This document shows positions 17,506 to 24,787 of a DNA stretch of 64,000 nucleotides, one piece after another. Location of the stretch: the NCBI GenBank assembly GCA_963705955.1, contig CAVPLH010000006.1, forward strand, positions 372,001 to 436,000, read 5' to 3'. Within the stretch, counting starts at the first letter, position 1. The number at the start of each line of letters is the position of its first letter. A program made the position numbers and the translations under genes. Under the pieces are notes generated by a model, which searched no databases, had not been told where the DNA came from, and saw only the letters and a program-made list of their open reading frames with translations. Source of the DNA: WHSW01 sp963705955 (GTDB lineage: Bacteria; Actinomycetota; Thermoleophilia; Solirubrobacterales; 70-9).

Positions 17506-17907
17506 ATGTCGGCGGATAACGTCGAGATCATCCGCCGCGGGTATGAGGAGTTCGCGGCAGGTCGGCTCGCGTCGTACCTCGAGAAGGTCGCGATCCCGGA
17601 GTTCGAGCTCGACATGTCGCGCTGGGGCCCGGTCGCGTACACGTATCGCGGCCGGGACGGGTTTCGTCGTTTCCTTCGCGCCCTCGATCGGCTCTGGGAG
17701 CACTTCGAGATCCAGCCGGAGCGCTTCATCGGGGCCGACGATCGGGTCGTCGTTCTGATCCGGGTGCAGGCCAGAGGGCGCGAGAGCGGCGCTGAGGTGA
17801 CCGCTCAGTACGCGAACATGTGGACCTTCCGCGAAGGGAAGGTGACCCGGGCCGAGTGGTTCGAGGATCCGGACGAGGCCCTCGAAGCCGTCGGGCTGTG
17901 GGAGTAG
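17506..17907 (+). CDS. NTF2/SnoaL-like protein
   Basis: The 133-residue product starts MSADNVEIIRRGYEEFAAG, the usual first helix of SnoaL-like proteins in actinobacteria, and continues with PEFELDMS, YRGRDGFRRFL and a C-terminal strand VTRAEWFEDPDEALEAVGL that is characteristic of this subgroup. The ATG at 17506 is chosen for that homology; upstream codons are Arg-rich. Function unknown. Confidence 0.75.
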   Translation: MSADNVEIIRRGYEEFAAGRLASYLEKVAIPEFELDMSRWGPVAYTYRGRDGFRRFLRALDRLWEHFEIQPERFIGADDRVVVLIRVQARGRESGAEVTAQYANMWTFREGKVTRAEWFEDPDEALEAVGLWE

Positions 17908-17956
17908 GCGCCTCAGCCGGACCACCGGGAGCGATCTCCCGCTTGGTTTCTTCGCG

Positions 17957-18757
17957 GTGAGCCGTCAACCGGATCCCGAACCGCTGGCGCGAGTGGCCCG
18001 CGAGGTTGCGGCAGAGTGGGGGGTCGAGGTCGGCCGGCCGTACGCGCTCTCCAACTACTCCTATGTCGCACCCGTCAGCGATGCCGCGGTGCTGAAGGTG
18101 ACGTCGCCGGACGACGACGAGTCCGACGAGGAGGCAGACGCGCTCGTCCTCTGGAACGGCGACGGGGCGGTCCGCCTCCTGCGCCGAAGCCGCGAGCGTC
18201 GGGCCCTGCTGATCGAGCGGGCGAGACCGGGCGGCGATATCGCCGACCTGCCCGATCGCGACGCGACGGCGATCGCCGTGCAGACCGGGTTGCGGCTCTG
18301 GCGGCCCGCTCGAGAGCCGTTTCGCTGGATCGGAGACCACGTGCCGCGGTGGCTCGACGAGGCCGAGCAATCGGCGCAGCCGGGCCGAGAGCTGATTCCG
18401 CTTGCCCGCGAGCTCTACTCGTCGCTGAGCCCCGGCGACTCGATCCTCGTGCACGGCGATTTTCATCACCACAACATCCTCGACGCCGGCGGACGCCACG
18501 TGGCGATCGACCCGAAGCCGATGCTCGGTGAGCCGGAGTTCGACGTGCCGCCGTTCCTCTGGAATCCGATTCCATACGAGATCGAGCTCGAGGTGACCGA
18601 GAGACGGCTCGCGGCGTTCGCCGCCGCCGGCTTGGACGAGGCGCGAATGCGCGCCTGGGCCGCGATCCGCGGCGCCTACCTCGGAGCCGACGAGAGAGAG
18701 GTTGCCCTGCTCCGGGCCCTGGTGCCCAGGTCGCTGCGAGGCCGACGGTCAGGCTGA
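17957..18757 (+). CDS. Aminoglycoside/streptomycin-6-kinase-like phosphotransferase
   Basis: The 266-residue protein has the kinase catalytic loop SILVHGDFHHHNIL (Asp168) and the metal-binding AIDPKPMLGEPEFDVPPFLWNP (Asp185). The PKPMLGEPEFD segment is typical of the hydroxyurea/streptomycin APH(6)-like group. Such enzymes phosphorylate aminoglycosides, but environmental members often have other small substrates, so resistance is only a possibility. The start is GTG. The gene's end overlaps the convergent anti-sigma gene by 9 bases. Confidence 0.78.
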   Translation: MSRQPDPEPLARVAREVAAEWGVEVGRPYALSNYSYVAPVSDAAVLKVTSPDDDESDEEADALVLWNGDGAVRLLRRSRERRALLIERARPGGDIADLPDRDATAIAVQTGLRLWRPAREPFRWIGDHVPRWLDEAEQSAQPGRELIPLARELYSSLSPGDSILVHGDFHHHNILDAGGRHVAIDPKPMLGEPEFDVPPFLWNPIPYEIELEVTERRLAAFAAAGLDEARMRAWAAIRGAYLGADEREVALLRALVPRSLRGRRSG

Positions 18758-19144
18758 CTCGATAGCGAAGCTCATCGAGACCGTCGTCCCCTCGGGACCG
18801 CCCTCGACGTGCAGGTCCTCGACCACCCGCGCGATCAGCGGCAGGCCCATCCCGAGCCCCGCGGAAGCGGGATTCGGCGACATCCCGATACCGCGATCGA
18901 CGACGACGACCAGCAGGCGTCCGCCCTCGACCCAACCCTTGAGAATGATCGGTCCCGAGCGCCGGCCTCGGTATCCGTGCACGACCGCGTTGCCCACCGC
19001 CTCGCTGACCGCGATTCGGACATCGTCCTCGGGCGCGCCGACGTCGGCGGCGAGCCGGGCGGCGGCGCGCCTTGCGGCGCCGACGCTGGCTGGTTCAGAC
19101 CCCAGCTCGAGCTCGATATCGGCGGCGAGACTCTGCATCTCCAT
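18749..19144 (-). CDS. Anti-sigma-factor kinase-like ATP-binding protein (RsbW/SpoIIAB type)
   Basis: A 131-residue GHKL ATPase domain: N-box SEAVGNAVVHGYRG (about residues 47-60), G1 box VVVDRGIGMSPNP, and G2 region GLGMGLPLIARVVED. The short length and lack of a phosphoacceptor histidine identify an anti-sigma serine kinase or related regulator. It is divergent from a STAS antagonist at 19208, so the pair probably forms a partner-switching module. No sigma factor or phosphatase gene is adjacent, so its target lies elsewhere. Confidence 0.85.
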   Translation of the reverse strand: MEMQSLAADIELELGSEPASVGAARRAAARLAADVGAPEDDVRIAVSEAVGNAVVHGYRGRRSGPIILKGWVEGGRLLVVVVDRGIGMSPNPASAGLGMGLPLIARVVEDLHVEGGPEGTTVSMSFAIESA

Positions 19145-19207
19145 TCGTAGTACCCGGCCGTCCTTCGATCACGCACCGGGTGTGGCGTACCCGGTAATCT
19201 CGGGCGG

Positions 19208-19519
19208 GTGGAGGTCAGCTCGCGGCGACGTGACGACGGCGTGATCGAGATAGCGATCGAGGGGGAGCTCGACCTCTCGAACGCCGCGCAGCTTCGTGAT
19301 GCGCTGTTCGACGCGGTCGAGCAGGACGGCGCCGGCGTCTGGATCGATTTCGAGCGCTGCTCGTTCATCGACTCCACCGGTCTGCGGGTGATCGTCGAGG
19401 GCGCTCGCCGCATCTCGGGCGACTACGCCCGGCTCGGGATCACCAACCTCAACGCGCAGCCGAAGCGGCTCTTCGAGCTGACGATGATGAGCCGCTCCGA
19501 GCTCCTGCGCTTCGCCTGA
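19208..19519 (+). CDS. Anti-sigma-factor antagonist (STAS domain, RsbV/SpoIIAA type)
   Basis: The 103-residue protein is a single STAS domain: first strands VIEIAIEGELDLSNAAQLRDAL and the phosphorylation loop FIDSTGLRVI, where Ser56 (or Thr57) would be phosphorylated by the cognate kinase. The GTG start has TAATCT at a 7-base gap, a leaderless arrangement. It is divergently transcribed from the RsbW-like gene with only 63 bases between. Confidence 0.88.
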   Translation: MEVSSRRRDDGVIEIAIEGELDLSNAAQLRDALFDAVEQDGAGVWIDFERCSFIDSTGLRVIVEGARRISGDYARLGITNLNAQPKRLFELTMMSRSELLRFA

Positions 19520-19576
19520 AGAGGCACATCTGTCGATCGAGCGTGACGACGCGGAGCGCGTCCCGAGCGCCTCGCC

Positions 19577-19605
19577 TTGACTTTAACTAACCGTTTGGAT
19601 AATAA
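19577..19605 (+). promoter_or_regulatory. Promoter and possible TetR operator upstream of the diiron gene
   Basis: TTGACT (19577-19582), a 17-base spacer and TAATAA (19600-19605) form a near-consensus housekeeping promoter in a strikingly AT-rich island. The spacer contains the imperfect palindrome CTAACCGTTTGG, a plausible binding site for the TetR regulator encoded by the second gene of the operon. The start codon at 19642 leaves a normal leader with an AGGAGG site. Confidence 0.5.
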
Positions 19606-19641
19606 TTGTCGCGCACAACCGGCGAACTTCAGGAGGCGCGG

Positions 19642-20625
19642 ATGGCGGTCAGCCCAGAGACGAACGGTGCGGCGACGCGGGTCGCCGAGACGGCGGACGA
19701 TTCCGAGCACGCACTCGACGTCCTGCTGGACGGCGATATCGACAAGGTGATGGCGAACCTCGACCGGATCGTCGAGGCCGCGCCCTCCTACCGGAAGCTG
19801 ATCTCGCGCTGGGAGCGCCAGGGATGGAACTCCGAGGTCTTCGATTACTCGCGCGACGCCGCGGAGTGGAACGGCGACTCGTGGACCGACGAGGAGAAGC
19901 GATACATGGTCTGGAGCCTGTCGGAGTTCTTCGTCGGCGAGGAGCGGGTGACGACCGAGCTGCTCCCGTTCGCGATCGCCGCGCCGACCGACGATCAGAG
20001 GATCTTCCTCGCCTCTCAGATCGCCGACGAGGCGCGCCACGTCGTCTTCTTCGACCGCTATTACCGCGAGGTGCTCGGGGTCGAGGCGGAGACGATCGCC
20101 GACAACCTGGCCGCGACTCGGGAGAACGTCCACGACGATTTCCGCAAGCTCTTCGACGGCATCCTCCATGACGTCGCCGAGGAACTGCGCAAGGACCCGT
20201 CGAACTTCGAGGCCCTGGTCCGCGGGATCACCGTCTACATGATCGTCATCGAGGGCACCCTGGCGCTCACCGGCGCCCGGTTCATGCTCCGCAGCCTGAA
20301 GCAGATGGATCGACTGCCCGGGTTCCGGGAGGGCTTCACCCACGTCAACCGCGACGAGTCGCGTCACGTCGGCTTCGGGGTCAAGTTTCTCGCCGACGCG
20401 ATCAAGGCCGACGAGCGCTACAAGCATGTCGTCCAGGAGACGCTGACCGAGACGCTCCCGGTCGGCGTGCTCGCCTTCGTGCCGCCGTGGGTCGACGACC
20501 CCTATGACTTCGACACCCCGTTCGGCTACCACTCCTCGGAGATCTTCGAATACGCGATGCGGTCGCTGTCGAAGAAGCTCGCGGCGATGGGGATGGAGCC
20601 GAGCGCGGCCGGGGTGGCCGCTTGA
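19642..20625 (+). CDS. Ferritin-like diiron (R2-like) protein
   Basis: The 327-residue helical protein has the six-ligand diiron pattern of the ribonucleotide-reductase R2/R2lox group: a Glu near 100 in FVGEER, E130 and H133 in IADEARHVVFF, E204 in VIEGTLAL, E239 and H242 in NRDESRHVGFG. No R1 subunit gene is near, and I cannot confirm the tyrosyl-radical residue, so an oxidase or oxygenase role is more likely than DNA-precursor synthesis. ATG 19642 follows AGGAGG; an upstream in-frame start adds 12 residues. The stop overlaps the start of a TetR gene. Confidence 0.8.
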   Translation: MAVSPETNGAATRVAETADDSEHALDVLLDGDIDKVMANLDRIVEAAPSYRKLISRWERQGWNSEVFDYSRDAAEWNGDSWTDEEKRYMVWSLSEFFVGEERVTTELLPFAIAAPTDDQRIFLASQIADEARHVVFFDRYYREVLGVEAETIADNLAATRENVHDDFRKLFDGILHDVAEELRKDPSNFEALVRGITVYMIVIEGTLALTGARFMLRSLKQMDRLPGFREGFTHVNRDESRHVGFGVKFLADAIKADERYKHVVQETLTETLPVGVLAFVPPWVDDPYDFDTPFGYHSSEIFEYAMRSLSKKLAAMGMEPSAAGVAA

Positions 20626-21248
20626 GCGGCGCGACCGCGACCGCGAGCCGGCCAGGGCGCGGCCCCGGGAGGCCGCCGTCCGACGCCCCGCAACGGATCC
20701 TCGACGCCGCCTACGAGGTGCTGACGCGAGACGGTTATGCCGGCCTCACGATGGCGAAGGTCGCCGCATCGTCGGATCAGAACAAGGCGTTGATCTCGTA
20801 CTACTTCGGCTCCAAGGAGGGGCTCGTCGCCGCGGTCGCGCGACAGGTATCCGAGCGGCTCACCGAGGAGGTGCTCGGTGGCCTCTCCGAGCCGCGCACC
20901 GCCTCGGAGCTGGTCGAGGGCCTCGCCGCCGGTGTCTGGAGGGCGATGGACCGCGAGGAGGGGCTGCAGCGCGTCTACTTCGACCTCGCCTCGCAATCGG
21001 TCGTCGAGCCGCGGGTCGGAGAGATCATGAGGGAGATGAAGGAGGGCTACCGGGCGATCCTGCGGGAGCTGCTGCGCGGTCTCGATCAGACGCCGCCGGC
21101 TCGCGACCTCGACGCGATCGTCGTCTATCTGATCGCCGGCCTCGAGGGCCTTTCGCTCGAGCGGTTGGAGCGCGGCGAGACCGCACAGCTGCGCGGCGCT
21201 CGCGACCTCTTCGTGAGCAGCGCGAGCGGCGTCGTCGCGGGCGGCTGA
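20622..21248 (+). CDS. TetR-family transcriptional regulator
   Basis: The 208-residue protein has a TetR helix-turn-helix (PQRILDAAYEVLTRDGYAGLTMAKVAASSDQ...ISYYFGSKEGL, about residues 24-70) and a helical ligand-binding domain. Its TTG start overlaps the stop of the diiron gene (TTGA), so the two are translationally coupled, an arrangement typical of local autoregulation. The likely operator is the AT-rich promoter at 19577-19605. Confidence 0.88.
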   Translation: MSGATATASRPGRGPGRPPSDAPQRILDAAYEVLTRDGYAGLTMAKVAASSDQNKALISYYFGSKEGLVAAVARQVSERLTEEVLGGLSEPRTASELVEGLAAGVWRAMDREEGLQRVYFDLASQSVVEPRVGEIMREMKEGYRAILRELLRGLDQTPPARDLDAIVVYLIAGLEGLSLERLERGETAQLRGARDLFVSSASGVVAGG

Positions 21249-21309
21249 CCGTCGCGCTCGATGAGGCGATCGGTTAGGTTCTCGCCCGCAACCCGAGCCG
21301 AGGAGAGCT

Positions 21310-21696
21310 GTGGACGTAAGCGCGCTTAAGAACACCCCGTTGTTCGCGGACGTGCCCGAGGAGGCGCTGACCAAGGTCGCTACGTTCGCGACCCTCGAAT
21401 CCGCGATGGAGGGCAAGGTGCTGATCCGCGAGGGTGGCTACTCGAACGACTTCTACGTGATCGAGGACGGCACGGTGAAGGTCGAGCGCGAGGGCGAGCA
21501 CATCGCCGACCTCGGGCCCGGCGACGTCTTCGGAGAGCAGGGACTGCTCGAAAAGCAGGCCCGCTCGGCGACCGTCACCGCGACCTCGCCGGTGCGGCTG
21601 ATCAAGATCGAGCACTGGGAGCTGGCGCGGATGCGTCACGCGATGCCCGACGTGGTCGAGGAGCTGCAGCGCAAGGTCGAGCAGCGCGGCGACTGA
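21310..21696 (+). CDS. Stand-alone cyclic-nucleotide-binding-domain protein
   Basis: The 128-residue protein is essentially one CRP-type cNMP-binding domain: LKNTPLFADVPEEALTKVA, then REGGYSNDFYVIEDGTVKV and the phosphate-binding cassette FGEQGLLEKQARSATVTA with its Glu and Arg. No DNA-binding helix-turn-helix or enzyme domain follows. It may bind cAMP or cGMP and act on a partner. The GTG start has GAGGAGAGC upstream. Confidence 0.85.
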   Translation: MDVSALKNTPLFADVPEEALTKVATFATLESAMEGKVLIREGGYSNDFYVIEDGTVKVEREGEHIADLGPGDVFGEQGLLEKQARSATVTATSPVRLIKIEHWELARMRHAMPDVVEELQRKVEQRGD

Positions 21697-21728
21697 CGCG
21701 GGTGCGCGCCGGGTCCCGCCGCTCGGGA

Positions 21729-21734
21729 TAGACT
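21729..21734 (+). promoter_or_regulatory. Putative -10 element of the cobalamin operon
   Basis: TAGACT lies about 7 bases before the expected transcription start and some 20 bases before the P1 stem of the riboswitch. No clear -35 is visible, as is common in this window. Confidence 0.35.
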
Positions 21735-21749
21735 GGCGCCGACCAAAGA

Positions 21750-21915
21750 CGACGGCCGGTGGTCAAGGGAAGTCCGGTGCGAAACCGGCGCGGTCCCGCC
21801 ACTGTGACCGGGCGAGATGGCCTCGCACGACGCGAGTCAGCCACTGGGGACGGACGACGCCCCCGGGAAGGCGCGACGGCCAGCCCGGAAGCCAGGAGAC
21901 CTGCCCCGGCCAGCC
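21750..21915 (+). ncRNA. Cobalamin (B12) riboswitch
   Basis: The conserved AdoCbl core is all present in order: AAGGGAAGTCCGGTG, CGCCACTGTGAC, CAGCCACTGG, and a perfect B12 box AAGCCAGGAGACCTGCC (21889-21905). A closing P1 stem pairs GGCCGG (21754-21759) with CCGGCC (21906-21911). It lies 31 bases before the start of the first DUF4430 gene, whose GAGGAAAGG ribosome site follows the B12 box; no terminator hairpin intervenes, so control is probably at translation start. It establishes that the downstream five-gene operon is repressed by cobalamin. Confidence 0.97.
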
Positions 21916-21946
21916 GATCGAATCCCTCGAGGAAAGGGTGGCCTTC

Positions 21947-22961
21947 ATGTCCCCACGCGTCTCGTTCGCGTTCTGCGCGCCCGTCGCGCTCTGTGCCCTG
22001 CTCCTGCTCGCGCTGCTCCCGGCCGCGGCCGGAGCGAAGACCGTTCGCGCCGAGCTCCGGGTTCTCACCCCCGACCGGGTGCTCGATCCCGGTACCAGCT
22101 ACATCGTCGGGCCCGAGACGGTGCGAACCGATCCCGCCGCCGACTGCAATTTCGGCGGCGCCGGCGGCAGCGGCGCTGAGCTTCGAGTTCCCGAAGCCGA
22201 CCGCGGTCAGCCTGCTCGCCGCCGCGGCCGGCGCCAACCCCGCCGTGCGCCCGCTCTCGGTCAGCGACGAGTTCGGCTTCGGCCTCGCGCTGTGCGCGGT
22301 CGGCGGCGTCGACGATCAGCCGGGCACCTTCTGGTATGTGAAGCGAAACCACACCGAGCTCACCGTAGGTGTCGACCAGGAGCCGATCTCCAACGGCGAT
22401 CAGCTGCTCGTCTACCTGGCGCCGGACAACTTCCCGGCGCCGAACCCGGCTGAGCTCGAGCTGCGTGCCCCGGCGCGCGCGAAGCCCGGCGAGCCGTTCT
22501 CGGTCTCCGTCACCTCGCACAGCTGCGTCACCGATCCAAATCCCCCCTTCGCGACGAGTTGCGAGGCGGTCCCCGCACCCGGGGCGACGATCTCAGGCGC
22601 GAACGGCACCCTGACGACCGCCGACGACGGGACCGCACAGCTGGTCGCTCCGGCGGCAGGCGATCTGCGCCTGACCGCGGTTCGCGGCACCGATATCCGC
22701 TCACAGACGCTGCGCGTCTGCGTCGATCCGCAGCCCTCCGGCTGTCCGTCGAAGCGCGGCAAGAAGATCCTCGGCCGCGACGCGGATGACCGCATCGAGG
22801 GGACCGGAGGCGCCGACACGATCCGGGCCCGCGGCGGACGTGACCGTGTCCTCGCGCGCGGAGGCGAGGCCGACCGCGTCGACTGCGGCCCCGGTCGCGA
22901 CAAGGTGCTCGCCGATCGGCACGACAAGATCGCGAAGAACTGCGAGACCGTCAGGCGATGA
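21947..22961 (+). CDS. Secreted DUF4430 (transcobalamin C-terminal-like) protein with GD-repeat tail, frame changes once (+1)
   Basis: First gene after the B12 riboswitch. ATG 21947 has GAGGAAAGG at proper spacing. The signal peptide contains VALCALLLLALLPAAAG. After DCNFGGAGGSG (about base 22165) the frame breaks; the +1 frame continues with FPKPTAVSLLAAAAG and the DUF4430 pattern LCAVGGVDDQPGTFWYVKRN...GDQLLVYL, a beta fold also forming the C-terminal cobalamin-binding domain of transcobalamin. An Ig-like region follows, then GD-rich nonapeptide repeats (DRIEGTGGADTIRARGGRD) to the end. Expected about 337 residues, extracellular. I infer corrinoid capture. The stop overlaps the next gene (ATGA). 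Confidence 0.75.
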
Positions 22962-23908
22962 GCCCGGGCCGGGGATCGGCGGCGATGGCGGCGGCGGTCG
23001 CCGCCATCGCGCTCCCCGGCTGCGGCCTCGGGCCGGGCGAATCGAGCAGCGGTGAGGCGACCCTTACCGTGACCCGCGACTTCGGATCCGAGCTCGTGCT
23101 CGAGGCGAGCGAGCGAGACCCGGCGGAGTCGGAGACCGTGATCCGCTTCCTCGATCGCGAGGCCGATCTGACGACCCGTTACGGCGGCGGCTTCGTGCAA
23201 TCGATCAACGGGACCTCGGGACAGGTCAGCGACGGTCGAACCAGCGACTGGTTCTTCTTCGTCAACGGAATCGAGTCGCCGCAGGGCGCCGCCGACTCGC
23301 GGGTGAGAGGCGGCGACCGGATCTGGTGGGATTACCGCGACTGGACCGCTGCGATGCGGGCCCCGGTCGTCGTCGGCTCGTGGCCGGAGCCGTTCGCGCA
23401 GGTGTCGGCGGGAAGCGACCGGCTCCCCGTCCGGGTCGACTGCGAGACCGGCCGCGGCGCCTGCGGCAAGGTCGCCGAGCGGCTCGCCGACGAAGGGGTC
23501 GACGCGAGCATCGAGCGCCCGAAGGACGCCGGTGGGGAGGGTGGGTCCGCGATGCGGGTCCTGGTCGGGCCGTGGGCGAGCGTGCGCTCCGACCCGGTCG
23601 CCGCGCAGCTCGATGACGGTCCCGCGACGAGCGGGGTGTTCGCGCGCTTCGAGCGCTCCGGCGGCGGCTGGACGGCGGTGGCCCTCGACTCCCGTGCCCA
23701 GCCGGCCCGCTCGTTCGCCGGCGGGGCGGGCCTGGTCGCCGGATTGGCCCGCGGTACCGAGCCGCCCACGTGGGTCGTCACCGGTACCGATGAGACCGGG
23801 GTGGACGCGGCGATCGAGCTCCTCGACACGCCCGACCTCGAACGCCACTACGCCGTCCTCGCCTCGCGGGAAGGCGAGATCGCCCTTCCCGTGCGGGGGT
23901 CGGGATGA
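22958..23908 (+). CDS. DUF4430 lipoprotein, putative corrinoid-binding surface protein
   Basis: The 316-residue protein has a short hydrophobic leader and a lipobox (IALPGCG, Cys about residue 22), so it should be anchored to the outer face of the membrane. Residues about 45-135 are DUF4430-like, with TSDWFFFVNGIES and GGDRIWWDYRDW, corresponding to the transcobalamin beta-domain core. The second half (residues 140-316) is alpha/beta and unrecognised; it contains VRVDCETGRGACGKVAERL and two cysteines. Overlaps both neighbours by 4 bases (ATGA), so it is cotranslated within the B12-riboswitch operon. Corrinoid binding is an inference from fold and context. Confidence 0.8.
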   Translation: MSPGRGSAAMAAAVAAIALPGCGLGPGESSSGEATLTVTRDFGSELVLEASERDPAESETVIRFLDREADLTTRYGGGFVQSINGTSGQVSDGRTSDWFFFVNGIESPQGAADSRVRGGDRIWWDYRDWTAAMRAPVVVGSWPEPFAQVSAGSDRLPVRVDCETGRGACGKVAERLADEGVDASIERPKDAGGEGGSAMRVLVGPWASVRSDPVAAQLDDGPATSGVFARFERSGGGWTAVALDSRAQPARSFAGGAGLVAGLARGTEPPTWVVTGTDETGVDAAIELLDTPDLERHYAVLASREGEIALPVRGSG

Positions 23909-24787
23909 GGTCGGCGCTCGCATACGCTCCGCGACGGGGAGTCTTCGGACGCGTCGGCGCCGGCTCCGCGTCGGTCTATCTCGGCTCGCTGGCGCTCGTC
24001 GCCTTCCTCTACTCGAACCCGATCGTGCTCGCGGCGACCGCCGCCGCGGTCGCGATCGCGGGGTTTCGCGCCGGCGCCGGCAGAGCGCTCGCCGCCGCCG
24101 CCCGCTGGGGAGCGGCGCTCGGCGTTCTCGTCGTCGCGGTCAACGCGGTCACCGCCCAGCGCGGCGACACGATCCTGGTCCGCGGCTGGCATCTGCCCGC
24201 TGCTCGGGCAGCTCGACGTCAGCGGTGAGGCGCTGGCCGAGGGTGCGATCGTCGGACTGCGAATCGCGATCGTCTTCTGCGCCTTCGCCGTCCATTCGGC
24301 GTGCGTCGATCCGGACCGGATGCTGCGCCTGCTGCGCCCGCTCGCTCGCCACTCGGCCCTGACCGCGACGCTGATCACGCGCCTCGTCCCGCTCGCCGCC
24401 GCCGACCACGCCCGGCTCGCCGAGGCAGCCCGGCTGCGAGGTCCCGCCGCGGCGCCGGTCGGCAGGCCGGCGCTCGCCCGCCGGCTGGTCGCCGGATCGC
24501 TGGACCGGGCCGTCGACGTCGCCGCGGCGCTCGAGCTCCGCGGTTACGCCAGGGGCGTGCCGGGTCACCGCGGAGCCGCTCGCAGCTCGCGACACTCGTG
24601 GCGGTTCGCCGCCGCCGGGATCGCGATCGCCGTGATCGCGATCGCCGGCCGGCTCGCGGGCGTCGCCTCGTTCGATCCCTATCCGACGGTCGAGATCGCC
24701 GCCGGCCCCTCGACGCTCGCGCTCGCGCTCCTCCTCCCGACGCTTGCAGCCGCACCGTTCATCGGCCTCGGGTCTCGCGATGGCTGA
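23905..24787 (+). CDS. ECF transporter transmembrane (T) component, CbiQ-like, frame changes once (+1)
   Basis: The start overlaps the lipoprotein stop (ATGA). The first frame gives SVYLGSLALVAFLYSNPIVL and membrane helices to ILVRGWHLP (about base 24195), then fails; the +1 frame continues PLLGQLDVSGEALAEGAIVGLR, which is the normal CbiQ continuation, and includes the two coupling-helix motifs AEAARLRG and ALELRGYARG that contact the ATPases. Rejoined length about 294 residues. EcfT links the S component to the ATPases in the membrane. Ends 8 bases inside the ATPase gene. Confidence 0.8.
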
